The notes below the pieces were generated by a model. That model was given only the letters and a program-made list of their open reading frames with translations. It ran no database searches and was not told the DNA's origin. DNA of 64,000 nucleotides from Ascaphus truei (lineage: Eukaryota > Chordata > Amphibia > Anura > Ascaphidae), in assembly GCA_036426205.1 (NCBI GenBank), contig WSYH01000041.1, forward strand, positions 124,001 to 188,000, read 5' to 3'. Both the position numbers and the translations under genes were made by a program. This document shows positions 1 through 11,076 of this stretch, piece by piece. The first letter of the stretch is position 1, and each line of letters begins with the position of its first letter.

Positions 1-270
1 GTCCCATGCTGTGCTTAAAAGCTGTGTGAACAGTGTTACATTTGCTTATATGGGCTACATGTGAATGGATATTCCAGGCAAAGGTGACACATTGTGTGCA
101 CATTTGCATGTCATTTCCCAGAATCCCTTGCGGCAGTGGAAGCACTGTATGCTAGGTGATAAAGGCAGGGGTGCAGACCTGTCTAAGACTTGAATGTGCT
201 CACAAGTGATATTGTTTATCGGCTATATGCTAACGGTGGAGGTTTTTTTGTTGCCTTTTTATTGTTGCCT
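1..270 (+). repeat. Interspersed repeat family R1, copy A (left end outside window)
   Basis: This segment aligns by eye with 2911-3212, 15428-15730 and, inverted, 37340-37930. The shared core runs from an octamer ATTTGCAT (102-109) through TTTCCCAGAATCCCTTGC (114-131) to a block reading GCAGACCTGTCTAAGAC near 172-190. No ORF is present. I do not recognise the family name. The repetition within one window is direct evidence that it is dispersed and mobile or mobilised. The 5' part is cut off by the window edge. Confidence 0.75.
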
Positions 271-271
271 A

Positions 272-335
272 ACTACATAGTTATATAAGTGAGCAGGGTA
301 TACCTTATATACAAGACATTGTATTGCAAATAGTG
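272..335 (-). mobile_element. Scrap of LINE 3' untranslated region
   Basis: The string around GCAGGGTATACCTTATATAC matches the 3' UTR of the LINE at 3744-5305 (its 3860-3905 part), so a short piece of that LINE family lies inside or beside R1 copy A. The same combination occurs at 37512-37768, where a LINE 3' end interrupts R1 copy D. Confidence 0.5.
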
Positions 336-629
336 TCGCACTGCCATTATAACATGGCAAAGAGACGCTGCAACATCATGACTCTGCGTTGAAGGAGATG
401 CCACATCGGACAAGGTAAAGACCCCGCAAAAAGCCCCTGCACCGAGCCCCGTGAAAATCCCAGTTGGCCCTGTATATATATATATATATATACAGCTAAA
501 CCCCGTTATAACGCGCCTCGTTATACCGCGATTCGGTTATAACGCGGTTTTCCCGTGGCTCCCGTTTTTAAAAAAAAAAAAAAAAAAAAATTTTTAAAAA
601 AAAATTTTTTTTTTCATTTTTTTTTTTTG

Positions 630-1600
630 CACACTGCACACACTGCACACACTGCACACACTCACTGCACACACACTGCTCATTGCTCACACTGCCACAC
701 TGCACACACACTGCACACTGCATACACACTACTCATTGCTCACACTGACACACTGCACACACACTGCACACTGCACACACACTGCTCATTGCTCACACTG
801 CACACACTGACACACTGCACACACACTGGCTCATTGGCACCCACTGCACAACACTGCACATGCAAAACACTGCTCTATGAGAACCACCATGCACACACAC
901 TGCACAACTGCACACACACTGCTCATTGGACACACTCGCACACACACTGCACATGCACACACACTGCCTCATGCTCACCACTGCACACATCTGACACACT
1001 GCACACACAACTGTCTTCAACGTTGGACAACCACTGCACACACACACACTGCACACTGCACACACACTGCAAACGCACACACCATGCTCATTGCTCACAC
1101 TGCACACACTGGGACACCACTGCACACAACACTGCTCATTGGACCACACTGCAACACACTGCACATGACACACACACTGCTCATTGGACACATGCACCAC
1201 ACATGCACACTGCACACACACTGCTCATTGGACCACTGCACACCACACTGCACACTGCACACACACTGCTCATTGCCTCACACTGCACACCACTGAGCAA
1301 CACTGCACACACAATTGCTCATTGGACACACTGACACACTGCACACGACACTGCTCCAAGTGCTCACATGCACACACTGACACACTGCACACACACTGCT
1401 CATTGCTCACACTGCACAAACTGACACACTGACACAGCACACACTGTACACTGGCACACCCCACTCCTCATTGCTCACACATGCACACACTGACACACTG
1501 CGACACACACTGCACACTTGCACACACACTGCATCATTGCTCACACTGCACACACTGACACATGACACAACACTCTTCATTGCTCACACTGCACACACAC
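630..1600. repeat. CA-rich satellite with CACTGCTCATTG motif
   Basis: Units contain CACTGCTCATTG followed by CACA/CACTG words, repeated roughly every 45-55 bases (for example near 676, 780, 1130, 1178, 1220, 1265, 1312, 1395). The array decays into plain CACA-rich sequence up to about 1950. Long open frames rich in His, Thr and Cys run through it on both strands; they are by-products of the repeat, not genes. Confidence 0.85.
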
Positions 1601-2149
1601 TCACACACATTACAGACACTCAAGACACTACACTACGCACAACACACATCCAACACTCACGCACACACACACTCACACCACACTCCCACGCAAACTTACA
1701 GACACTCACGCACATCACACACACTTCCACACACTTACAACACACTTCGACACTCACAGACACTAACACACACACTTACACACACTTTAACACACTTACA
1801 ACACACTAGACACTCACACACACTTACACACACTTACACTTACCACTACACACAACTTACACACACACTCAGGACAATTCACACACTTCACACCCACAAT
1901 AAACACACCCATATACACACACACACTTTCTCTCCCATAAGACATACACACACAACTCTCTCACTCTACAAAGAGGGTGGGGGTGGGGTCGGTCAGGAGA
2001 AGCAGAGGGAAAGGCCGCGACCAGCACCACCACCCGCTCCCCCCCCTCCGCCGCGCAGGCAGCGGGAGAGCGCAGGGACGAGGTGGGGAGAAGAAGAACC
2101 CACCGCTACCACTCGTTAAGGCAGCGGGATCATCTGAGGTAAGCGGCGA

Positions 2150-2520
2150 CCTGAGGGACATCCCCGCTCCCATCTCCTGCCCACGGGATGTCACCGGTGG
2201 TGACAGGGGGGAAGCGGGGACAGGAGGGACATCCCGCTCCCATCTCATGCACGCCCTGTAACGCGGTGAAGGGAGGGGGGAAGCGGGGACAGGAGGACAT
2301 CCCGCTTACCATATCCTGCCCGCGGCTGTCAACACGGTGACAGGGGGGAAGGGGGACGGAGGGAACATCCCGCTCCAATCTCCTGCACCCGAGGGTGTCC
2401 CCGGGTTGGACAGGGGGAAGCGGGGACAGGAGGGGACATCCCGCCTCCCATCTCCGCCCCGCGGCCTGTTCCCGGGTGACAGGGGAAGCGGGGAGCGGAG
2501 GGACATGCCCGCTCCCCATA
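2150..2520. repeat. GC-rich ~70-bp minisatellite
   Basis: The word GAGGGACATCCCGCTCC recurs near 2154, 2225, 2293, 2359, 2431 and 2499, giving a period of about 67-72 bases and five to six degenerate units. Each unit also contains a GTGACAGGGGGAAGCGGGGA-like segment. It sits inside the Tigger-like element, next to its right terminus. Confidence 0.85.
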
Positions 2521-2644
2521 TCCTGTCACCGCGGGATGAATATGCGGCTAAAGCGCGGCGGCCATTTTTTTTTCGCGACCCCGTTAGTAACGCGGTGGTC
2601 TTCGGGTGGACCCCGAGACCCGCGTTTATAACGGGGTTTTAGCT

Positions 2645-2679
<35 letters not shown>

Positions 2680-2687
2680 TATATTAA

Positions 2688-2872
2688 ACCAAGACTATTA
2701 AGGTTATGGTGGGTAAAAAATTGACTAAAACCCTCCACAGTAAAGCATAAAGCAATTGTAAATATTCCTGTATAAGAATGCAAATGAAATACAGGAATAT
2801 TACAGTTGCTTTATGCTTTACTGTGGAGGGTTTTAGTCACTTTTTACCCACCATAACCTTAATAGTCGTGGT
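2688..2872. repeat. Hairpin-forming inverted repeat (about 85-bp arms)
   Basis: The left arm 2688-2774 and right arm 2789-2872 are reverse complements with only a few mismatches, separated by a 14-base loop. The arm edges read ACCAAGACTATTAAGG and CCTTAATAGTCGTGGT. The loop-proximal part (ATGCAAATGAAATACAGGAATATT) resembles the distal end of family R1 at 3175-3210, so this is probably the inverted end of an R1-related element lying just before R1 copy B. Confidence 0.8.
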
Positions 2873-2910
2873 GATTACCTACTCTTATCTCATTTGAGCA
2901 AATGTCAGCA

Positions 2911-3212
2911 AGCCAACCTCACACTGATGATACCCATCAAGGTTGAAACATGTCTGTGAGTGGGTTAACTGACTTTGCATCTCCCAAGTCCTTGCTTAAA
3001 AGCTGTGTTTAAAGCAGCATGCATTGACTAAGGGTTGTTCATGTAATGTGAGCATGAGATAAAAAGTGGCACTGTGTGCTCATTTGCATGTCATTTCCCA
3101 GAATCCCTTGCTGCAGTGGAAGTGCTGTTTGCTGGGTGATAATGGTGAAAGACAGGGTTGCAGACCTGTCTAAGACATGCAAATGAATATACAGGAATAT
3201 TTACAGTTGCTA
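2911..3212 (+). repeat. Interspersed repeat family R1, copy B
   Basis: The copy begins AGCCAACCTCACACTGATGA and continues through GTTGAAACATGTCTGTGAG, the octamer ATTTGCAT (3082-3089) and TTTCCCAGAATCCCTTGC (3094-3111), ending in a (TA)n run. The same order of blocks is seen at 15428-15730 and inverted at 37340-37930. It has no coding capacity. Confidence 0.8.
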
Positions 3213-3743
3213 TATATATATACTATATATATATATATACTCCACCAAAACGGTAACAATAGAGTGGTGCTCTGTAAACCAGTACACAAAAAAAATACTG
3301 TATAATAAAGAAAGTCTCTAGGCGACAGGCACACACCATAAAGAAGATGTATTATGGTCCACTCATCAATATTTTGCCTTGCTATAGAGCCTCTCTCAAA
3401 ATACAGGAGGTAAAAGATATTTTATAACCACTAAACAATCCCAAACAAACAACAAAGTAAAAAAAGCCGCAAACCAAAACCACCCCCAAATCTGTGACAT
3501 CTCGGAGAAGCTGTCTCTATCCCCCCTCTCCATTGGAACTGTCAGCTGTTTGACAGCTCAGCCCCTCTGACGTTATTATGGGGCTTCATGGGAACACTAA
3601 CCTTTTCTGTGAGTACATTAGTCAGGAAGGGGTTTATTTAGAGATGAGGTTTTCCGGTAGACAGCCACAATATTAATGTAATAAATCCCTTTATTCTTCC
3701 TCCACTTTCAGTTCTTTCACTTATAACAATCAAAAGCTCAGGA
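3213..3743. other. Unassigned non-coding stretch with (TA)n
   Basis: A short (TA)n run opens the stretch (about 3213-3240). I see no ORF of note, no repeat that I can match inside the window, and no RNA gene. Confidence 0.5.
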
Positions 3744-5305
3744 ATTTATTTATTTATAACATATTTTACCAGGAAGTAATACATTGAGAGTTACCTCTCG
3801 TTTTCAAGTATGTCCTGGGCACAGAGTTAAGACAAATAATACATGGTTACAAATACAGTTACATAAATGAACAGGGTATACATTATATACAAGACATTGC
3901 ATGCACAGTTAAAGAAAATATATATTATGGGCGTATGTAACAGTTACAGACCAGATTAAAATGTGAGACAGCCTTAGATTTGAAAGAGCTTAAACTGGTG
4001 GTGGATGTGAGAGTCTCTGGTAGGTTGTTCCAGTTTTGGGGTGCACGGTAAGAGAAGGAGGAACGGCTGGATACTTTGTTGAGCCTTGGGACCATGAACA
4101 GTCTTTTGGAGTCTGATCTCAGATGATAAGTGCTGCATGTGGTAGTGGTGAGGAGCTTGTTCAGATAGCTGGGTAGCTTGCCCAGAAAGAATTTAAAGGC
4201 AAGACAGGAAAGGTGAACTTTGCGCCTAGACTCGAGTGATGACCAATCTAGTTCTTTGAGCATTTCGCAGTGATGTGTGTTGTAGTTGCATTGGAGAACA
4301 AAACGACAAATTGAATTGTAGAGGGTGTCAAGTTTGCTAAGGTGGGTTTGAGGTGGCGAGCCATACAGTATACTATGTCTCCATAGTCAATAATTGGCAT
4401 TAGCATCTGCTGTGCGATACGCTTTCTGACCAGGAGACTTAGGGAGGATTTGTTCCTGTAAAGTACCCTTAGTTTGGCATAGGTCTTGGTTGTCAGGGTA
4501 TCAATGTGCATCCCGAATGTTAAGTGGGAGTCAAACCATATGCCCAGGTATTTAAAACTTGTGACAGGGGTTAGGGTGGTGTTAGCGTTGGTTTTAATCT
4601 GGAGCTCAGTCGCTGGCAGCTTTAAAAATGTAGTCTTGTTCCCAAATACCATTGTTACAGTCTTGTCAGTGTTTAAAAACAGTTTGTTTTGGGAAATCCA
4701 GTTTTCGAGTCTCAAGAAGTCAGACGGAAGTATGTGTTGAAGGTCAGAGAGGCTATGGCTGTGTGCATACAGGATTGTGTCATCTGCATACATGTGTATT
4801 GAGGCTTCCTTACAAGCTGTGGGAAGATCATTAATGAACACTGAGAAGAGTAGGGGCCCCAGACAGAGCCTTGCGGGACACCACAGGTGATATCCAGGGG
4901 GTTGGAGTTAGAGCCTGAGATGGACACATGTTGGGATCTACCTGATAGGCAGGACTGAAACCAGTTTAAAGCATGCTTCCCTAATCCAGAGCTCTGGAGT
5001 TTGTTAAGCAGGATAACATGATCAACTGTATCAAAAGCCTTTGCAAAATCTGGGAATACTGCACCAGTGAGTTGTCCCCGTTCCATTCCACACTGGATTT
5101 CATTGCAAACTTTTAGCAGGGTAGTTACGGTGGAGTGTTTGGGGCGAAAGCCAGATTGGAATTGGCTAGGGAAATTTGTCTTGGTATAGTAATCGTTTAA
5201 TTGGGAGTGGACATATTTTTCCATGACTTTGGATAGAATTGGGAGAAGCGAGATTGGCCTGTAGTTTGCGACAGTGTTTTTGTCCCCACTTTTGAAGATT
5301 GGAAT
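3744..5305 (-). mobile_element. 5'-truncated non-LTR retrotransposon (LINE), copy 1
   Basis: Read on the minus strand this is the 3' part of a LINE: reverse transcriptase, a C-terminal region, a 3' UTR and an AAATAAATAAA-type tail at 3744-3755. The same family occurs at 26122-28552 and 42525-45503, and its 3' end alone at 37512-37768, 45965-46050 and 27466-27520. The word CTCAATGTATTACTTCCTGG in the tail is common to all of them. The copy begins inside the RT domain near 5305, so endonuclease and ORF1 are missing. Motif style places it in the Jockey superfamily (CR1/L2/Rex1-like); the clade is not certain. Confidence 0.85.
3925..5290 (-). pseudogene. LINE reverse transcriptase remnant (copy 1)
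   Basis: Three minus-strand frames give one broken RT. The first (5290 to about 4850) contains ANYRPISLLPILSKVMEK, FAKAFDTVDH and CGVPQGSV. A frameshift inside a GGGCCCC run near 4855 moves to the second frame, with FINDLPTAC and the catalytic YADD box (4779-4790). A second shift near 4260-4290 leads to the C-terminal domain with AFKFFLGKLPSYLNK and a RAPQNWNNLPETL-like block, ending at 3925. The catalytic aspartates are still present, so inactivity is due to truncation and frameshifts. Confidence 0.88.
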
Positions 5306-7150
5306 GGAACATGATGTGTCGCATTAACCTTCCAACACTGTAATACACTGTAATACAATGTGTGGGCTTGGATTCACGTGCAGAAGTAACAGTACAACTC
5401 CAGCACACCATAGCATTCATAAAGCCATGTACAAGTATTGCAAATTATCACGGATAAATGATTTTGTATAATCCTGTGTCGCTTGTTACACTGTAGCTGG
5501 AATATTACTAACTTTGCAACATGGAGCAATTCAGAGGAACCATTTCTATTAAATGGTAGCATACCTGTACCAAGCTAGCATTACATGAGTTATGAAAACA
5601 GAATATTGGCCCCCTTTGCGTTGTCTCGCATCATAACTGGTATTACAAATTACAATGTATTAAATACTACAGTACACAACCTGTTATTTATAATGTACAG
5701 TATGTGAAGTTGTCTACATTTGACGCGTATGTAGGGAAGCATTCAATGACAGCCATAATTAACACTGCAATTAGATGTGTTTTGTATCAATTTCCTCAGT
5801 TGTTTCTTCAATACATGGTGCATCATTTGCATAAACAGCATTTTGTAGAGATACAGGCGTAGCAGGGTTCAATGTTCCCCCTGGTGTGACATGGTAGGAT
5901 ATGGTATTAAATTCTGCACTAATGCTGCCAATGATTCCTACGGAAACTCAGGGATATTCTGAGTTGTACCGATGTGTATTGTGTTATCTTGGGGAACAAT
6001 GTCATACTCTTCAACTGTATCTATTTAGCAGGTAAACTGCATGTTTTGGCTACTATAAGACTAACTACTATACCTACACCTCTTTCTTCTTTCATTCCCT
6101 GGGATTCCCACTCTAGAATGTTCCGGATGGCAGCCTTTCTTTATTTACTTTGCAAGATATGAAACTCATGGTGCATCCCCTGTGAACTTCACAAGTGATT
6201 CAGACATGCAAAGGAATACTACTCTACCAGGACTCCTTATGGACTGACTTTTACCATCTTGAGCTGAGTATTGCCTTGTCTCTCACTAGGGGCTCCTTTG
6301 CCAACAGGACTGGTTCATCCATTTGTGTCTAGGCACTTGCTGGTATTAGAATAGCTTATAGATAGGAGCAGTACTATACCTTTCTGCCTCCCTTAGTGCC
6401 TCACATGTGGCTACTCGCAGGCACCTTTGTACACATTTTGTATTCCATTTTTTTTTACATGTTACTGGTTTGTACAGGGTATGAGAATTTTGTTTTTCTT
6501 TTTTCTCCCTTTTTCATGTGTGCTTTATTTTTAGTTCAGATAAGTTATTCCAATATATTTTCTCTCCGTTTCTGCTAGATTTATAATATGCTTTTGAGTT
6601 TAGATTTTTCTTTTCTCAACGTATTTTGTAGTTAGGAGTTTTTTTGGGGTGTTCTTACTTTTAAGCTGATTTGTATTGCTCCATTTATTTGTTGGTTATT
6701 GGTTGACACATTATTTTGGCTTATTAGTTTAGCTTTTGCAGTCTCGTGTTTTTCATGTTATGTATACTCATATTGATATCTTTTCTTACTTTTTATTGTT
6801 GCATGGCTGCTATCAGTGCCTGTATGTTTTTAAATGTTACTGTGTTCTACTGCTTCTAATTCAAATCATTGCCATTTTTCTACTTTGACTTTGGGTCCTG
6901 GTTTTTGTCTCTTATTTTCATTTTTTATTTTAGGCATATTTTGAGTGCTATATTTAGGGATCTTGTCAGTCTTTTTGTGTGTTCATATATTATTTTTATC
7001 CCTTAGCACCACCAGTTTCCTTTTGTCATTGTATTATTTGCTGTTCTAGTTTTGATAACTAAGATATTAGTATTATATTTATTTTTGGGTTCTGGTTTAG
7101 CCTTTTTGTATAGTGTGAGCGACTTCCCTTTGTGTGTGTTTTTATATATA
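5306..7150. other. Unassigned intergenic sequence
   Basis: This stretch is AT-rich and T-rich from about 6390 to 7140. Only short chance ORFs occur. I see no splice-site and ORF combination, no RNA gene and no repeat matched elsewhere in the window. Confidence 0.5.
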
Positions 7151-8577
7151 CAGTCATGTGAAAAAGAAAGTACACCCTCTTTGAATTCCATGGTTTTACA
7201 TATCAGGACATAATAACAATCACCTGTTCCTTAGTAGGTCTAAAAATTAGGTAAATACAACCTAAGATGAACAACAACACATGACATATTACACTGTGTC
7301 ATGATTTATTTAACAAAAATAAAGCCAAAATGGAGAAGCTATGTGTGAAAAACTAAGTACACCCTTACTGCTTCCATAGGAATTAAGATGCTAAGTAGCA
7401 GACAGGTGCTGCGAATCAAATGCCCTTGATTAATTGATCATCAGCAAGTGTGACCACCTCTATAAAAGCCAACGTTTTAGCAGTTTGCTGGTCGGGAGCA
7501 TTCAGGTGTGTGTTAACACAATGCCAAGGAGGAAAGACATCAGCAATGATCTTAGAGAAGCAATTGTTGCTGCCCATCAATCTGGGAAGGGTTATAAGGC
7601 CATTTCCAAACAATTTAAAGTTAATCATTCTACAGTGAGAAAGATTATTCAAAAGTAGAAAACATTCAAAACAGTTGCCAATCTTCCCAGGAGTGGACGT
7701 CCCAGCAAATTCACCCCAAGGTCAGACCGTGCAATGCTCAGAGAAATTGCAAAATACCCAAGAGTTACATCCCAGACTCTAAAGGCCTCAGTTAGCATGT
7801 TAAATGTTAAAGTTCATGACAGTACAATTAGAAAAAGACTGAACAAGTATGGTTTGTTTGGAAGGGTTGCCAGGAGAAAGTCTCTTCTCTCTAAAAAGAA
7901 CATGGCAGCAAGGCTTAGGTTTGCAAAGTTGCATCTGAACAAACCACAAGACTTCTGGAACAATGTCCTTTGGACAGACGAGACCAAAGTGGAGATGTTT
8001 GGCCATAATGCACAACGCCACGTTTGGCGAAAACCAAACACAGCATATCAGCACAAACACCTCATACCAACTGTCAAGCACGGTGGTGGAGGGGTGATGA
8101 TTTGGGCTTGTTTTTGCAGCCACAGGACCTGGGAACCTTGTAGTCATTGAGTCGACCATGAACTCCTCTGTATACCAAAGTATTCTAGAGTCAAATGTGA
8201 GGCCATCTGTCCGACAGCTAAAGCTTGGCCGAAATTGGGTCACGCAACAGGACAATGATCCCAAGTACACCAGCAAATCTACAACAGAATGGCTGAAAAA
8301 GAAAAGAATCAAGGTGTTGCAATGGCCCAGTCAAAGTCCAGACCTCACCCCGATTGAAATGCTGTGGCTGGACCTTAAGAGAGCTGTGCATAAACAAATG
8401 CCCACAAACCTCAATAAACTGAAGCAACATTGTAAAGAAGAGTGGGCCAAAATTCCTCCACAACGATGTGAGAGACTGATAAAGTCATACAGATAACGAT
8501 TACTTCAAGTTATTGCTGCTAAAGGTGGTTCTACAAGCTATTGAATCATAAGGTGTACTTAGTTTTTCACAGGTACC
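7151..8577 (+). mobile_element. Tc1/mariner transposon, right end incomplete
   Basis: The left end begins CAGTCATGTGAAAAAGAAAG directly after TATATATA, as expected for insertion at TA. An internal direct repeat GTGAAAAACTAAGTACACC lies at 7343-7361, giving the IR/DR arrangement of Tc1 elements. At the right, 8551-8573 carries the matching inner repeat (GGTGTACTTAGTTTTTCAC), but an outer repeat does not follow within the next 200 bases, so the right terminus is lost or was never complete. Between the ends lies a transposase gene with two visible lesions. Confidence 0.88.
7521..8496 (+). pseudogene. Tc1-type DD34E transposase, disrupted
   Basis: The product would cut and reinsert the flanking element. 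The ATG at 7521 starts MPRRKDISNDLREAIVA, a paired-like helix-turn-helix; a second HTH follows around DSTIRKRLNKYG. The catalytic residues are all present: WTDE (Asp codon 7977), QQDND (Asp codon 8251) and PIEML (Glu codon 8356), with 34 residues between the last two. Two lesions are visible: an in-frame TAG at 7656-7658 after the first HTH, and a frameshift between about 8105 and 8157 that moves the C-terminal part into another frame, ending at 8496. Total length is about 325 codons, close to the usual 340 of the family. It is a young but inactive copy. Confidence 0.93.
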
Positions 8578-8645
8578 ACCTGAATAGTATTTTATAATCC
8601 TGCTCTTTATAGTTTATACAGACAGAAAATGTTATGTTTTTTTCC

Positions 8646-8888
8646 TAGAGATGGGTAAATTTGCTAGTTAGAAAAAAAAACCACCACTACGTTTTGTTGA
8701 AAGAATAATAATGAAATACTCAAAGATGCAAACATTTGTGAAAATTCGCAAAACGAATATTAGAAAATTAGCGAAAAATTCACAAATTCTCAAAAAATAC
8801 TGTAAAAAAAACAATTGCACCATATTCACAATTTTTTCAATGCGGAAAAAATAACACATTTAATTTTGACAAATTTGCCCATCTCTAG
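8646..8888. mobile_element. MITE with 19-bp TIRs and probable 8-bp target duplication
   Basis: The ends are inverted: TAGAGATGGGTAAATTTG at 8646 and CAAATTTGCCCATCTCTAG at 8870-8888. The flanks TTTTTTCC (8638-8645 and 8889-8896) form an 8-bp direct repeat, as expected for hAT superfamily insertions, although the homopolymer makes exact placement loose. The interior is AT-rich and non-coding. Confidence 0.75.
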
Positions 8889-8896
8889 TTTTTTCC

Positions 8897-10845
8897 ACAA
8901 ATCTCTTCCCAACCTGCAAAAGTAAGAAATGTACCCAGATCTCTCTCAACCCACCATGCATTTAAAGTTTGCAGATGGGAAGACCGGGGTTAATAATTGT
9001 TAAAGAAGACAGATTAAACCTCTAAGTGGCGTATCACAAAGACCAGCGTTCTTGAAAGTCGTTAGTGGTCTCTGTTCCCCCTTTTATACTTTAGAGCTAG
9101 AAGGGAAACTTCTGATCTGCAGGTACTTCCCATGATCGAAATGTCAGGTTTGGTATCTCTCTTGTATGTTCCGGAAAGAGATACATTATACATTATGGTA
9201 TCTACTTGAGCCTGCTCTCTCCAATTTGAAAATAAAAAATATTAATTCCAGGGTGAAAATGGGAGTAGGGGGAGAGAGGCTTAAAGTTAGCCCAGAGGGC
9301 ACCACACAACCAACCAAGCGTCAAAGAGTTTTGGATAGAGGGACAGGGAATTTGGTAAGTCCATGTTGATCAGTTGGCGCCACATAAAGTGAGACAGTTG
9401 AATGGAGAGTGCTAATTTATTTTGTAGGTAAACCCACCTCTTCCAGGTCATACATAGGGCTAGTACACAGGAAAGCCCTGCTTTACCTAACCTCTGTGGT
9501 ACTATCACACAGCCCAAATTATCCAGGTACACGCTTGGCACTTACAGTACCTGCTTGTATGCTATAGATTTCTGTGGAGAATATTAAACGAGGCTGTCAT
9601 TTCCTCCCATCATGCATAATTCAGATACATATATAATGCATAACTATTAAATGTGAATGATTTAATTTCTAGGGTGAAACAAAACGATAAAAACAGAGAA
9701 CTGAATGATTGTAATACTGCTTTTATTGCAATTGTTTTTCTTTGGTGCAGGAAATGTTTTTTTTTTAAACATTTCCTACCTATAGCGACAATTTGGGATT
9801 AACCAGAAATGAGTCCCCTGAGTGAAAGCACATAAAACAAAAAAAAGGGATTTAATCCTATCAATCTCAAAATGCATAGTGTGCTCTTGACAGACACATT
9901 ATAAATGTAAGACCGCACTCATTGTCAGTGGCAGCACGGTTTGCAGAAATGCATAGATGTCAGCTACAGAAAAAGAAATCAATTGTTTAAAAAGACAATC
10001 ATACGTAGTGTCATTTCTAGAGAAATCCTGCTGGATTTAGTTTCTGTACACCAAATTAAAATGTTAAAGCCATTGTTTCACTTATAGATTTAGAACAAGG
10101 TCCGTGCCAAGGTAACTCTTAGCAGGTCCTGTATTCAATCTTTGCATTGGATATTCTTCTAAAGTTTTATATGAGTCCTTTTATATTTAATTATTAAAAT
10201 GTAGGTGCTAGGAAAATAGCTGAATGTAATTTTGTGAAAAAAAGAATGATCCATTTTAAGCCTTTTAGAAACCTACGGTTCAAGCCGTAATCTCGACCTA
10301 AAATCAATATTGTTTTTTTTTTATCAGCATTGGAATTAGTATAGAGCTGGACAACTTTATTTCCAGCTCAGTGACCCCTAATTCCCGAGATACTTACCGG
10401 TGTAGTTACTGGTATTTGTCCTGTGCATTTACATGACTTTATAACAGGAAGCTGCGACAGAAGACGGTGCATCTTCCTTTTGGACCGCCATGGCCCACAA
10501 GATTTGGTAGCCATTTTTTAATTCCCTGGAGCGAGCACAGACACCTGTGACTACACCACTACGTATTTCGGGAACAAGGGGGGTCCCCAGAGCTAAAAAA
10601 AAATAACACGTTTTAGCAATTAAAATCAGGTTAAAAACAAATTGAGCAGGCCGCATTGCTTCTCTCTGCTATGCTGGAGAGGATGCAGAGAAATAGGCAC
10701 TCTACTTTATATGTGGTGGTAGTCCTGCCCAAAGACCATGCCAGACTGAGATAAAGTTACTAAACTAAACACTAGTTTGCAGGTACAATTGGTCCCTATG
10801 GTTTTTTGGGAGGAAACTGACTGGGAGTTGGATCAGAAACAATGA
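8897..10845. other. Unassigned intergenic sequence
   Basis: No convincing exon, RNA gene or within-window repeat is visible. Near 10360-10600 a fragment with CAGCTCAGTGACCCC and GGTCCCCAGAGCT recalls the GAGCAGGGG...CCCCTGCTC foldback family seen at 57851-58134, 60168-60227 and 63372-63432, but the match is weak. Confidence 0.45.
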
Positions 10846-10956
10846 GGCTTATTCTATATCCACTTAAGTTGTCGATTGGGACATCCAATTAAACTCAAAA
10901 GGGAATTTCGGCCAAAAACAGCTCGATCAGCTGATTCAGTTAATGTAGAATAAGCC
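10846..10956. mobile_element. Small MITE, 14-bp TIRs
   Basis: GGCTTATTCTATAT at 10846 is inverted at 10943-10956 (ATGTAGAATAAGCC), giving 14-bp terminal repeats with one mismatch and a 111-bp element. A second small element with a related terminus follows within nine bases. Confidence 0.6.
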
Positions 10957-10964
10957 CCAAAGGG

Positions 10965-11076
10965 CCCTTATTCTGTAAAGGGGGAATTGCACCGATTTGG
11001 CTGTACTGTTGAAGTGAATGGGGCTTTTCATGCCATATCACCGGATCGGCGCTATTCGCACGTTACAGAATAAGGG
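10965..11076. mobile_element. Small MITE, 14-bp perfect TIRs
   Basis: CCCTTATTCTGTAA at 10965 is exactly inverted at 11063-11076 (TTACAGAATAAGGG). The interior, with CACCGATTTGG and CACCGGATCGGCG, is partly self-complementary. The terminus shares CTTATTCT with the neighbouring element at 10846-10956, so the two are probably related. Confidence 0.65.

Larger units (their letters stand above)
493..2645. mobile_element. Non-autonomous Tigger/pogo-like element with satellite interior
   Basis: The termini are inverted: CAGCTAAACCCCGTTATAA at 493 matches the reverse complement of the end at 2622-2645 (CAGCTAAAACCCCGTTATAA). Near the left end, CGTTATAACGCG-like words repeat (CGTTATACCGCG, GGTTATAACGCG). 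A CAG terminus followed by iterated TTATnnCGC words and insertion in TA-rich DNA is characteristic of the Tigger branch of Tc1/mariner elements. The left flank is a (TA)n run with TA directly next to the element; the right flank is GATATA, so the TA duplication is imperfect there. No transposase remains. The interior is a CA-rich satellite (630-1600), degenerate CACA sequence (1600-1950) and a GC-rich minisatellite (2150-2520). Confidence 0.65.

Noticed and set aside
555..1464. Long open frames on both strands rich in His, Thr and Cys
   Set aside because: They are translations of the CA-rich satellite with a unit that happens to lack stops; there is no start context, domain or splice signal.
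1961..2642. Overlapping Gly/Pro/Arg-rich open frames on both strands
   Set aside because: They follow the 70-bp GC-rich minisatellite inside the Tigger-like element.
7800..8312. 170-codon minus-strand frame
   Set aside because: It is antisense to the Tc1 transposase and has no features of its own.
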